The translations under genes and the position numbers were made by a program. The notes beneath the pieces were generated by a model that worked only from the letters and a program-made list of their open reading frames with translations, had not been told where the DNA came from and made no database searches. From Symbiodinium natans (lineage: Eukaryota > Sar > Dinophyceae > Suessiales > Symbiodiniaceae), in NCBI GenBank assembly GCA_905221605.1, contig CAJNDS010001802.1, forward strand, positions 616,922 to 631,490: a DNA stretch of 14,569 nt, written 5' to 3'. Positions 7,371-13,933 of the stretch are shown piece after piece (the first letter of the stretch is position 1; each line of letters begins with the position of its first letter).

Positions 7371-7434
7371 AGGAGCCCGAACTCCGAACCCCCCGCCTCC
7401 CCTCCCCTCCCCCCCTTAACAACCAAGGAAAGTC

Positions 7435-7505
7435 AAACCTCAACTCCTAGAACCCGAAGACGCTAAAGCCCTTACACCACAAGACCCTTCAACCATCTTC
7501 AACAA
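7435..7505 (+). repeat. Degenerate CCCGAAG/CCCTTCAA block before an acceptor
   Basis: C-rich seven-base-like units (AGAACCCGAAGACGCTAAAG, AAGACCCTTCAACC) precede CCTCGAAG at 7514. Confidence 0.4.
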
Positions 7506-7514
7506 GCCTCGAAG

Positions 7515-7550
7515 GTCGAGTCGTGAGGGGACTGGGGGCTGGTTCTCAAG
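7515..7550 (+). CDS. Candidate 36-base exon
   Basis: Reads (R)SSREGTGGWFS with borders CTCGAAG|G and TCAAG|GTTGAC. Its phase follows the 6566 segment. Weak by itself. Confidence 0.28.
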
Positions 7551-7758
7551 GTTGACAACCGCAGAACCCTTCCCTGAGATGTGTTTGGGCCCTCAATCTC
7601 CTGCTATTTTCTGGCGGGGCGAGGGTTGTGTAGCACCGGCTCATTTCTAGGCCTTTAGGAAACACTAGATGCTGGTTTCTCGAGCTCCTTCAGCCCGGCG
7701 ACCCTAGTTAAGAAGTAGGAAAGAGCCCAAACAGTTCTCATTTTGCCTTGCTTTGCAG

Positions 7759-7793
7759 GCACTTTCAAGCGGATCACGTGCCTTGCTGTCAAG
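7759..7793 (+). CDS. Candidate 35-base exon
   Basis: Strong acceptor TTGCCTTGCTTTGCAG and donor TCAAG|GTCTCG. Two readings are plausible: TFKRITCLAVK (entry phase 1) or HFQADHVPCCQ (entry phase 2, which fits the 7515 segment). Confidence 0.4.
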
Positions 7794-7853
7794 GTCTCGG
7801 CGGTGGCCTGGCTCCGATTTCGGCTTCCGGGTTTTTTGGGGGCTTTGGAACCC

Positions 7854-7967
7854 TACTTGGAGGATCATGGGACGGGTTACAAGTGCCCAAGTTGGGGTTA
7901 TAAACAATCGTCACAATAGCTGCCCCAGTTGTAACCCTACTGACTACATCCCCTGATCCTTGAAGGA
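7854..7967. mobile_element. Short inverted-repeat element, family copy 1
   Basis: The left end is TACTTGGAGGATCATGGGA (7854-7872) and the right end TCCCCTGATCCTTGAAGGA (7949-7967), an imperfect inverted pair. Subterminal GGGTTACAA occurs on both arms in inverted orientation. It is non-coding, about 114 bp, and matches the termini of copies at 8104 and 13142. Confidence 0.55.
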
Positions 7968-7969
7968 AG

Positions 7970-8028
7970 CCCTAAACCCTGAACAGGGTTTAGGGTTTAG
8001 GGTTTAGGGTTTAGGGTTTAGGGTTTAA
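7970..8028 (+). repeat. Head-to-head telomere repeat palindrome and TTTAGGG array
   Basis: CCCTAAACCCT (7970-7980), four bases, then AGGGTTTAGGG (7985-7995), a perfect 11-bp inverted pair. The right arm continues as about six perfect TTTAGGG units to 8028. It begins three bases after the inverted-repeat element ends. Confidence 0.9.
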
Positions 8029-8103
8029 GGGTCCATGCCCTGAACTCACATGTCATGATCGGCCTTAGTCGGAGCTCCCTGAGCTCACGCCCCTAAAAGC
8101 CTC

Positions 8104-8245
8104 CCTGGAGGTTCATGGTACTTGGTTAACCAATCATAACTGTTCTTGTAGCTATACTTGTAACCATATTAGGGCACTTAAGGGGCCTTTAAGTGGGTTA
8201 TAAGTACAGTTGTAATTGGTTAGTAAGTACCATGAACCTCCAAGT
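8104..8245. mobile_element. Short inverted-repeat element, family copy 2 (near-complete hairpin)
   Basis: TGGAGGTTCATGGTACTT (8106-8123) is the exact reverse complement of AAGTACCATGAACCTCCA (8225-8242). The pairing continues imperfectly inward (AACCAAT/ATTGGTT, then CACTTAA/TTTAAGTG around 8175-8195), so nearly all 140 bases can fold. It is non-coding and MITE-like. The following candidate exon starts 16 bases after its right end. Confidence 0.75.
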
Positions 8246-8260
8246 ACTTAACCTGCGGAG

Positions 8261-8455
8261 TCATACGTTACGGAACTGGATCCACCGAGGCTTCTGCCGG
8301 AGAGCACGAAGATCAGCTTCAAGGAAGGGAGTAGTTCGATTCTGAAGGCTTCTGATCGAGTGGAGATCTTAGGGTGCAGGGATGCGTCTTGCAAAGTTCT
8401 TGTGCTTGAAGCCTGCTTAGGCCGCGCCATTGACCCACAACTCCCATATCGCACT
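8261..8455 (+). CDS. Candidate exon, plus-strand gene
   Basis: From the acceptor CTGCGGAG at 8260 the frame reads SYVTELDPPRLL, PESTKISFKEGSSSILKASD, RVEILGC and later KVLVLEACLG for 65 codons. Donors are uncertain: GC at 8456 (ACT|GCAAGC) or an earlier GC near 8390. The frame runs on to 8749 but its composition changes after 8460. Function unknown. Confidence 0.5.
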
Positions 8456-8484
8456 GCAAGCCTTCAAGCAGCAGCACCATGTAG

Positions 8485-8680
8485 CACCTACAAGACTACC
8501 AAATCACGTGCACAAATGTCCTCTTCAGCCCCATCCAAAGCCACAGCAGCTCGCCAGTCTTTTTCAACGGCATCTCCGTGTTTGGCGTCCCTGGGGATGT
8601 TGCAGCGAGCTCACGCAGGACCTTGCGCGTGGAGCCTGTGGCACTACCTGGGGCGCACTCCTTCAAGCCTGAAGCCGATA
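8485..8680 (+). CDS. Coding-like segment with unresolved frame
   Basis: Two frames are credible. One, from an acceptor near 8523 (CCTCTTCAG), reads QQLASLFQRHLRVWRPWG and follows the 8261 exon in phase 0 if a GC-AG intron of 68 bases is used. The other, one base away, reads SPVFFNGISVFGVPGDVAAS. They cannot both be right, and a frameshift or alternative splicing is possible. Confidence 0.35.
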
Positions 8681-8937
8681 AACCCTGAAGCATTAACGGC
8701 TCTAGTTGTGGAGATGCACCATGAGGTCATCTGTGACATTGGAGTCTAGTGATTTTTCTATGACACAGTTTCGTATCTCTGAGCTTTCTGCGCCGTTTCG
8801 GCTCGCTGGGCTGTAGATCCCCCTCCGTAGTGCTAAGAAGCCCGGAGGGGAAGCCAAGATGCCGGAATCTCAGCTCTACTGCGAAACCATTTAAGCGAAT
8901 CCTGCTGATAAATGAGCCAACGAGGCGTGACTTCGCT

Positions 8938-8970
8938 AGCCCTAAGAACCCTAAACCCTGAAACCCGAAA
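8938..8970 (+). repeat. CCCTAAA-type block upstream of an acceptor
   Basis: AGCCCTAAGAACCCTAAACC followed by CTGAAACCCGAAA. The next candidate acceptor is GCATCTCAG at 9039. Confidence 0.65.
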
Positions 8971-9039
8971 TAAGCTCTGCTACACCCTGGTGCTCCCCAA
9001 AATCCTGCGAAGTCTGCCTAAGGGGAGTTTGCATCTCAG

Positions 9040-9199
9040 GCCACCAAAGAAGCAAGATGCGCAACCGCTTCCGGAGGCACCTTCTCTTTAGCCTTTGTTG
9101 AGCAGGAGGCTAGGAAGTTGTATATGGCTTTTAAAGTGGAGCAACTTGAACTTGGAATAGCTTCAGTGCGGGCTTACATTACAGCCAGAATCTTGGGGG
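9040..9199 (+). CDS. Candidate 160-base exon
   Basis: The acceptor TTTGCATCTCAG opens a phase-0 reading ATKEARCATASGGTFSLA, then FVEQEARKLYMAFKVEQLEL, then GIASVRAYITARILG, up to a donor G|GTGGGG at 9200. It is 53 codons without a stop, ordered and helical, while the other frames stop early. Family not recognised. Confidence 0.6.
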
Positions 9200-9227
9200 G
9201 TGGGGGTGGAGGGGGCAGATGCATAAG

Positions 9228-9257
9228 CCTAAACCCTAAACCCTAAACCCTAAACCC
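9228..9257 (+). repeat. Perfect CCCTAAA array, four units, before an acceptor
   Basis: Four uninterrupted CCTAAAC units end seven bases before the acceptor GCGTCAG at 9264. Confidence 0.9.
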
Positions 9258-9264
9258 GCGTCAG

Positions 9265-9311
9265 GTGGAAGAGGAGGTGGCCTTGCCAGAGGAGCTCCAG
9301 CTGCTTTTGGG
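9265..9311 (+). CDS. Candidate 47-base exon
   Basis: Reads VEEEVALPEELQLLL from GCGTCAG to GGG|GTGTCA. To join the 9040 exon in frame the acceptor would move to GTGGAAG (9271), keeping EEVALPEELQLLL. Shares the 13-base AGAGGAGCTCCAG in the same frame with the exon at 13598. Confidence 0.42.
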
Positions 9312-9382
9312 GTGTCATGGGGGGTGATCAGTATAGATGTGCAAGGCATCTCTAAGGCCAGGAATGCCCGGCACTAGATTTT

Positions 9383-9991
9383 TTGGCACCATGGGGCTCT
9401 GATTACTCCCGAAGTCCTTGCTCCAATCAAGCTGCTCTTGCTTGTCATCAGCCGTCCGTGGAAGAACGCATCCCGCGCAGGAGGTCAGTGGCAGCCCAAG
9501 ATGCAGATCCGGAGTCAGTTTCTGTAGCCTTGATCTCCCTGCGCCCTGCGCGTGTGCGGCAGGATATCTCAGAAGCAAAGCCTATGATTCATCATGCTAG
9601 ACTTCTTAAACGTTTGCCGACCTTGAGGCGATTTCCAGGAGCCTTCCTTTTGTTTGGCCGTCCCCTCAGCACTTCATTGGTCGTCTCACAGCACAGCATA
9701 GCACAGCTTCTTGAGCATGGGTTCCGCTACGCCACCCGGTCCTTGAAACCTCCCCCGCATAGGAATTCGGAAGCACGGTTCGAAAAGCGCAGCGGGTGGC
9801 TGCCAGACCATGTTTCAATATGTTTCAATATGTTTCAATATGTTTCAATATGTTTCAATATGTTTCAATATGTTTCAATATGTTTCAATATGTTTCAACA
9901 TGCAGGTCCTCGGACATCTGGCAGGCGAGCGGTGATGCACATGTTCGCCACGATGGTGCTTAGGCAATATAGCCAGTTCTCTAGATCATGA
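9383..9991 (+). other. Open stretch of doubtful coding value containing a decamer array
   Basis: A 202-codon frame is open here, but its middle is Arg/Ser-rich and one part is the repeat at 9811-9900 translated as VSICFNMFQY. Splice-like borders inside (CTTGTCATCAG at about 9458, CATGCAG at 9905) suggest one or two exons, such as SVEERIPRRRSVAAQDAD. I cannot choose the frame. Function unknown. Confidence 0.2.
9811..9900 (+). repeat. Nine tandem copies of TGTTTCAATA
   Basis: Eight perfect 10-base units followed by one TGTTTCAACA variant. The array ends directly in TGCAG, a candidate acceptor at 9905. Confidence 0.97.
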
Positions 9992-10030
9992 TTTCCAACA
10001 TTGCAAAGTAAATAAACGTATAACATGAAG

Positions 10031-10112
10031 GTATATATGTATATATATAAATAGAATATGTATATATATATATATATGTATTTATGTATTTATGTATATG
10101 TATAGATCATGT
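10031..10112. repeat. TA/TATG microsatellite
   Basis: Runs of TATATA with interspersed TATG and TTTATGTA units. Confidence 0.9.
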
Positions 10113-10362
10113 AACTTTAACGCTGCGCTACCTTCCTCGACCGGGGCCTGCCCGAAGGCTAGTTGGCGAGTTCAACCTCTGGGCTTTCCCCTTTTCTTTT
10201 GGGATCCTGTTGTACGTAACACGCAGGTTCATGTATACAGCACTGCACTCCAAATGTGGCCCAGAATTTAGGGAGTCCTTGCCGTGCTGAATGTACACGA
10301 CGAAAGTCGGCCACGGATGCCCTGGTCCGCCGTTCTGATGTTTGACTGCCTTTGCTCCCTAG

Positions 10363-10481
10363 ACCATGCCGCCCAGCAGCAATGCCAACTCAGCTACCCC
10401 AATGTTGCCTCCAAGACTTACCCCGACATCCCACGGCGGAAGCACATCCCCCCACCCCCTCCCCCAAGAAGCTGGGAACAG
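10363..10481 (+). CDS. Candidate exon, plus-strand gene
   Basis: Acceptor TTTGCTCCCTAG at 10362; reads (D)HAAQQQ, then CQLSYPNVASKTYPDIPRRK, then HIPPPPPPRSWEQ to a donor CAG|GTTCGA at 10482, leaving in phase 0. The 10811 exon enters in phase 0, so they can be joined directly. A proline-rich alternative frame overlaps. Confidence 0.4.
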
Positions 10482-10501
10482 GTTCGAATTTCCGGGTGCA
10501 G

Positions 10502-10576
10502 CCGCCCCCGGCAGCCCCCGACCCGGAGTCGGGGGAGCCGGCGCCACCTGCCCCGCTGCAGGAGATGCGGTTCGGG
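10502..10576 (+). CDS. Candidate proline-rich exon
   Basis: From GGGTGCAG reads PPPAAPDPESGEPAPPAPLQ then EMRFG to a donor GGG|GTACCG, phase 0 in and out. It lies only 20 bases after the previous candidate donor, so it would be mutually exclusive with that boundary or an alternative exon. Confidence 0.33.
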
Positions 10577-10587
10577 GTACCGGCGGA

Positions 10588-10732
10588 GGGGGGGGGGGGG
10601 GGTGGAGGGAAGGGGTTTTGCGGCTTCAGGGCTTTAGGATTCGGGTCTTGAGCCTTGAATCTTTCTTGAAGTCGAGGGTTTGGTTGCAGAAGTTTTTGAA
10701 ATTTTGTTTTGGGGGGGGGGGGGGGGGGGGGG
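10588..10732 (+). repeat. Two poly-G runs around degenerate TTTAGG repeats
   Basis: 15 G at 10588-10602 and 22 G at 10711-10732. Between them lies drifting GGGCTTTAGGATTCGGGTC-type sequence following the donor at 10577. Confidence 0.85.
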
Positions 10733-10810
10733 AAGGCGTATAATCCGCATGGGACTTGCAGTGTCTTCCTCACCTTTACCATCGGGTGCTCCTTGCCACG
10801 TCATCCTCAG

Positions 10811-10891
10811 CAAGGCCCCTACAAGCAGCTCTTAACCAAAAGGATCCGCTTCTGCCAGGACTTCGAGCCTAGCAGTCTGGTGCTGGCCCAG
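10811..10891 (+). CDS. Candidate 81-base exon
   Basis: Acceptor CACGTCATCCTCAG and donor CCCAG|GTACGA. It begins QGPYKQLLTK and continues RIRFCQDFEPSSLVLAQ, phase 0 in and out. Joined in frame with the next two exons it forms a coherent helical peptide. Product not recognised. Confidence 0.65.
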
Positions 10892-11079
10892 GTACGACCT
10901 GAAGTGGCCCAATGTACGGGGCACATGTTTAAGAATTCAGCAGAATGTTGTTTTGGTTGTTTTGTTACCTTATGAAAAAAAGCAGATTAGAAAAGGATGA
11001 TATTGGTATCTGTTTAAAGTCCTGTAGAAGGCTGTGCAAGCGTGGGCAAGTTTAGCAGGCATGGCTTCCCTTTCCGCAG

Positions 11080-11201
11080 GCCAAACAGACGCCTGCCGAT
11101 GCACCAGCACGAATCGCAGCGGGCCAAGCATTGCAGATCATCTTGCAGTGGAAGTCAGAGGGATACAAACATCTCTCTGAGGGAGACAAACCTATGTCCA
11201 G
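11080..11201 (+). CDS. Candidate 122-base exon
   Basis: Acceptor TTCCCTTTCCGCAG and donor TCCAG|GTCTAG. It reads AKQTPADAPAR, IAAGQALQIILQWKSEGYKH, LSEGDKPMS and exits in phase 2. It is among the best-supported exons here: the borders are strong, it has no stops and it is in phase with both neighbours. Family not recognised. Confidence 0.7.
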
Positions 11202-11272
11202 GTCTAGTTGGAATCATGAGTTCGGGGGTGGGAAGGCGAATGAAAGTTGCTTGTTAATTGTTTGCCTTCCAG

Positions 11273-11338
11273 AATTGCCAGAATAGAGGGGCATGATGAT
11301 GGGTCCATGTACATGTGGAAAGCGCCATTTCTTGCCCG
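11273..11338 (+). CDS. Candidate 66-base exon
   Basis: Acceptor TTAATTGTTTGCCTTCCAG. Completes Arg from the previous exon, then IAR and IEGHDDGSMYMWKAPFLA, to a donor CCCG|GTGTGG. The next exon (11450) reads best in phase 0, so a small exon may be missing between them or another donor is used. Confidence 0.6.
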
Positions 11339-11449
11339 GTGTGGAGAGGCCAAAGGACGCACCCTTCTCTGTCTTGCCCTTTTTTTTGTGTTGAGGAGTA
11401 GCCATGACGGCTCAGATGGACCTCTCAACCTCTCACTCTCAACCCTAAG

Positions 11450-11512
11450 GTCCTCCTTGAAAAGGAGGACATGCAGGCATACTGCACGGAAGCCTATGGC
11501 CTACAGGACTGG
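11450..11512 (+). CDS. Candidate 63-base exon between telomere-type repeats
   Basis: A pyrimidine-rich tract ending CTCAACCCTAAG precedes VLL then EKEDMQAYCTEAYGLQDW, with a donor TGG|GTGGGT and TTTAGGG units ten bases later. 21 codons, phase 0 in and out. Function unknown. Confidence 0.55.
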
Positions 11513-11521
11513 GTGGGTCTC

Positions 11522-11567
11522 GGGTTAAGGGTTTAGGGTTTAGGGGTTTAGGGGTTTAAGGTTGAAG
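11522..11567 (+). repeat. TTTAGGG array after a donor
   Basis: GGGTTTAGGGTTTAGGGG-type units, five to six, with G insertions. Confidence 0.9.
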
Positions 11568-11659
11568 GCCGGTACCGAGCATGTCTATCGTGTTGGGAGT
11601 GCCTTGGGAGTAAGGCAGAAGGTGATGTTTGGCCTTTTTGGGCTGTCCCTGTCGTGAAG

Positions 11660-11790
11660 AGATCTGGTGAGCTGGTGAGCCGTCTGGGTCCAAGCGTAGG
11701 CCGCCCACATGCCGACAGATCCTCGCAAAGTGTGAAGCCCTCACCAGCCAGCACCCGCACAGTCTGCCCGCAAAAGAGACTGTTGCACAG
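11660..11790 (+). CDS. Possible exon with good donor, uncertain start
   Basis: The frame is open from 11615; a pyrimidine-rich acceptor GTCCCTGTCGTGAAG could start it at 11660 (RSGELVSRLGPSVGRPHADR). The donor is CACAG|GTATATC. A minus-strand frame over the same bases (GQTVRVLAGEGFTLCEDLSA) is as protein-like, so strand is uncertain. Confidence 0.28.
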
Positions 11791-11814
11791 GTATATCAAG
11801 AGTACAGAGCATCT

Positions 11815-11841
11815 ATAAATAAATATATGTATGTATATACC
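11815..11841. repeat. Short TAAA/TATG microsatellite
   Basis: ATAAATAAATATATGTATG followed by TATATA. Confidence 0.7.
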
Positions 11842-11867
11842 GTTATCAATTTAGACGTGTCGTAAAG

Positions 11868-11948
11868 AAGCCCTGCTTGACCCTCCCATCGAGGACCAGT
11901 CGCTTTGGGCAGGTCTGAAACTTCGCCTGGAAAAGGAGAGTTGCAGAG
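11868..11948 (+). CDS. Candidate exon before a TTTAGGG block
   Basis: Reads (E)ALL, DPPIEDQSLWAGLKLRLEKE and SCR to a possible donor AGA|GTTCAT. Acceptors are possible at 11867, 11890 or 11896. The peptide is convincing, but its phase does not join the 11660 segment. Confidence 0.5.
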
Positions 11949-11962
11949 TTCATGCGGGGACT

Positions 11963-12004
11963 TGGGGTTTAGGGTTTACGGTTTGGGGTTTAGGGTTTAG
12001 GGGG
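11963..12004 (+). repeat. TTTAGGG array after a candidate exon
   Basis: TGGGGTTTAGGGTTTACGGT and further GGGTTTAGGG units. Confidence 0.9.
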
Positions 12005-12066
12005 ATCAGCCGTTGAGATTCTACATGCCTTGCAGTTAAGTTGATGAGATGCATGCTTCCCTTCAG

Positions 12067-12121
12067 ATGCTCCCGCATGTAGCGGTGATCTTGCGGCATG
12101 CGCGTTGCGACATGAAACGCT
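12067..12121 (+). CDS. Possible 55-base exon
   Basis: Acceptor GCTTCCCTTCAG and donor CGCT|GTGAAG enclose MLPHVAVILRHARCDMKR in phase 0, which fits the exit of the 11868 exon. A second frame reads DAPACSGDLAACALRHETL. Weak. Confidence 0.3.
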
Positions 12122-12360
12122 GTGAAGGAGCGTGCGGCAAGAAGCCGCGCAAAGTCCAATGCGGCCAGGCAAAAGGCCACTGTTCGAAGTTCCGCTCTGG
12201 ATGCTTGATCTTTTTTCTATTTCGTGCCACAGGTGCTGTAGAGCTAAGTAGGAGTCGTAGAGTATAATCTGGCCCACCATCGGGGCCTTGCGGGGGATGC
12301 CAGCCCAGGCTCCCCCAGCGCGGTACGAAACACTGAGCCACAGACCTGAAGCAAAAGCAA

Positions 12361-12451
12361 CAAACCCTAAACCCTAGGAATTCAAGCCCTGAAGCACCTA
12401 AACTCTCACCATTGAACTTCGACCCCCCCCTCCCCCCCCCAAGACCCTCAA
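12361..12451 (+). repeat. CCCTAAA block grading into a C-run before an acceptor
   Basis: AAACCCTAAACCCTAGG, then CCCTGAAG/CACCTAAAC, then C8TC9 and AAGACCCTCAACAG. It forms the whole polypyrimidine tract of the exon at 12455. Confidence 0.75.
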
Positions 12452-12454
12452 CAG

Positions 12455-12509
12455 CAGGCCATCGCCGCACTCGAAGTTCCCGAGGACGGCCTCGCACCCA
12501 GCCTGCGTC
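12455..12509 (+). CDS. Candidate 55-base exon
   Basis: Acceptor CCCTCAACAG (NAGNAG with the next CAG). Reads QAIAALEVPEDGLAPSLR plus one base to a donor GTC|GTATTT. The phase continues into the 12743 exon. Confidence 0.5.
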
Positions 12510-12513
12510 GTAT

Positions 12514-12620
12514 TTGTTCTAAGACATATATACACAACAAATTTAGAATAGTATCACTTACTTGTATATGTTAATTGTTCTAGACATATATATATATATA
12601 TATATACATATGCAACAAAT
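12514..12620. repeat. Duplicated TTGTTCTA(A)GACATATA...CAACAAAT unit with TA expansion
   Basis: Copy 1 spans 12514-12542 and copy 2 12575-12620. The second has a (TA)n run in place of the short TATA core. ATTTGTT and AACAAAT flank copy 1 as an inverted pair. Confidence 0.75.
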
Positions 12621-12676
12621 CGAACATCAAGGGTGTCGGGTTTAGGCCTGTCCAGGGCCTTGATGGAACCACGCAG

Positions 12677-12733
12677 CCCCTCTAAACCCTAATACCCCAA
12701 ACTGTCACCAAACCAACCCCGCAACCCGACCTG
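12677..12733 (+). repeat. CCCTAAA/CCCTAATA block before an acceptor
   Basis: CCCTCTAAACCCTAATACCC and CCAACCCCGCAACCCGACC lead to the acceptor AATCCGAG at 12742. Confidence 0.6.
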
Positions 12734-12742
12734 AAATCCGAG

Positions 12743-12783
12743 GCGATCGAGCCCAAAGGGAGCTCCTTCTTAAGCCCTGCTTT
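12743..12783 (+). CDS. Candidate 41-base exon between opposed telomere-type blocks
   Basis: Entering in phase 1 from the 12455 exon it reads RDRAQRELLLKPCF to a donor TTT|GTTTAGG that is itself a telomere-like heptamer. The phase-0 reading (AIEPKGSSFLSPALF) is also open. Confidence 0.42.
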
Positions 12784-12808
12784 GTTTAGGGGCTCAGAGC
12801 TAAGGATA

Positions 12809-12848
12809 TAGGTTTTCGCGGTTTCGGGCTTAGGGTTTGGAGCTTAGT
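12809..12848 (+). repeat. Degenerate TTTAGGG block after a donor
   Basis: AGGTTTTCGCGGTTTCGGGC then TTAGGGTTTGGAGCTTAG. Confidence 0.6.
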
Positions 12849-12963
12849 GGGCAGAACTGGGGCAGGGTGGCTGTGATGAAGGCGGGCTATCGCCCTACTC
12901 CGGTCTTAAAGCTCTTGCTCTACTAGGCTTCTCATAGCTCCATGCGCTCCCATGTTGGGCCCC

Positions 12964-13026
12964 TATGAACACCCCTATCAACACCCCACCAGCACCCGAT
13001 CAACACCCCACCAGCACCCTATATCA
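12964..13026 (+). repeat. 22-bp minisatellite
   Basis: Two nearly identical 22-base units (12977-12998 and 12999-13020) built of ATCAACACCCC and ACCAGCACCC, with degenerate partial copies on both sides. Confidence 0.85.
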
Positions 13027-13089
13027 AAACGCTCCTATCCACACCCTATAGCTCCCGAGCTGCTGAGCTCCTGGGGTGGCATTCCAAAG

Positions 13090-13150
13090 GCGAGGCAGAA
13101 GAGTTGAAAGAGGCGACGCCCGCCTCGGAGGCCTCGGAGTTTACTTGGAG
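13090..13150 (+). CDS. Candidate exon running into an inverted-repeat element
   Basis: Reads AEELKEATPASEASE from an acceptor at 13089 or 13094. Its last codons (GCC TCG GAG) sit two bases before the element at 13142, whose arm contains the possible donor TTGGAG|GTTCAT. Acidic helical peptide. Confidence 0.45.
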
Positions 13151-13265
13151 GTTCATGGGGTGTAACCCTACAAGTAGGGTTAGAAGTATGGGAACTGCAT
13201 GTTGTTACCACCTTATTTACGGGTGCCTATAACACGACTGATAGCTACCCATGAACCTCCAAGTA
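13142..13265. mobile_element. Short inverted-repeat element, family copy 3
   Basis: Perfect 18-bp ends: TACTTGGAGGTTCATGGG (13142-13159) and CCCATGAACCTCCAAGTA (13248-13265). Length 124 bp, no open frame, terminal sequence the same as copies 1 and 2. No clear target duplication. Confidence 0.85.
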
Positions 13266-13266
13266 G

Positions 13267-13289
13267 GTTTCAGGGTTTAGGGTTTTGGG
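13267..13289 (+). repeat. Short TTTAGGG block
   Basis: GGTTTCAGGGTTTAGGGTTT directly after element copy 3. Confidence 0.75.
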
Positions 13290-13518
13290 CGTCCACGCGG
13301 GAAGCTCTACGGTGTGTTGGAAAGCGTTTAGGGGTTCTTTGTTGGCTTCTTTTTTTTGTTGTTGAGGGCTTGCCCCTGAAGCTCTGAAACCTGGAGGGCT
13401 TGATGCTGGAGGGTTGGGACCTCGGGAAGCTTGAGGATTTACAAGGGTTAAGGTCGGGTTTGCAGGGAGGTTCAGCAGCCGGCATTGCCCCCTTCACTCA
13501 CTCCCTTAGGCCCGCCAG

Positions 13519-13592
13519 CCTGAAACCCCTAAACCCTTATCCCTTATCCCTTGTCCCTTGTCCCTTAACCCTAACCCTAAACCCTAAACCCC
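13519..13592 (+). repeat. Heptamer array changing from CCCTTAT/CCCTTGT to CCCTAAA
   Basis: Two CCCTTAT, two CCCTTGT, then CCCTTAA, CCCTAA and CCCTAAA units in register, ending five bases before the acceptor CGACAG at 13597. Confidence 0.9.
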
Positions 13593-13597
13593 GACAG

Positions 13598-13670
13598 GAG
13601 CAGGTGGATGTCGTATTCCTGATCGAGGCTCCGGCAGATGCAGAGGAGCTCCAGGCGATGTCCGATGCAG
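13598..13670 (+). CDS. Candidate 73-base exon between opposed telomere-type arrays
   Basis: Acceptor AACCCCGACAG and donor GATGCAG|GTTCGC. It reads EQVDVVFLIEAPADAEELQA then MSDA and leaves in phase 1, joining the next exon as Gly without a stop. CCCTAAA units lie just upstream and TTTAGGG units 27 bases downstream. Function unknown. Confidence 0.62.
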
Positions 13671-13697
13671 GTTCGCCGGGAATGGGCTCGGAGAGGT

Positions 13698-13762
13698 GGG
13701 TTTAGGGTTTAGGGTTTAGGGTTTAGGGTTTAGGGTTAGGGTTTAGGGTTTAGGGTTTAGGG
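13698..13762 (+). repeat. TTTAGGG array, about nine units with one TTAGGG
   Basis: Nearly perfect array; one unit is the hexamer form (about 13731-13736). Confidence 0.97.
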
Positions 13763-13933
13763 CAGGTCCACAGAAGGCGAAGGTCCGGTGGCTGTGCGTC
13801 TGGTAGGAACTCAGTACAGCAATGACATTCACATCATTCACATCGTAAAAGCATTCTTTGAGTCCTGTATACCTCATATTCTTCAACGCTGATGTCCCAG
13901 CAGCGTCCTCACCCCTGAGCTCTGAAGCAGCAG

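Noticed and set aside
7091-7426. Minus-strand frame with ordered peptide and a GC-type donor
   Set aside because: It overlaps the proposed plus-strand decayed frame and has no minus-strand neighbours; I could not exclude it, but support is thinner.
6747-7466. 239-codon open plus frame
   Set aside because: Arg/Ser/Thr-rich low-order peptide that looks like the shadow of the decayed frame; kept only as an alternative in that entry.
7970-8028. True chromosome end
   Set aside because: Arrays are short, degenerate and interleaved with exon-like DNA on both sides, so they are interstitial.
10482-10494. GGTTCGAATTTCC resembling a tRNA B box
   Set aside because: No matching A box, acceptor stem or anticodon arm at the proper spacing; it lies at a candidate donor.
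10645-10655. CTTGAGCC word, possible minus-strand spliced-leader relic
   Set aside because: Only eight bases match; expected by chance.
12977-13020. CRISPR-like repeat
   Set aside because: The two units are directly adjacent with no spacers; it is a minisatellite.
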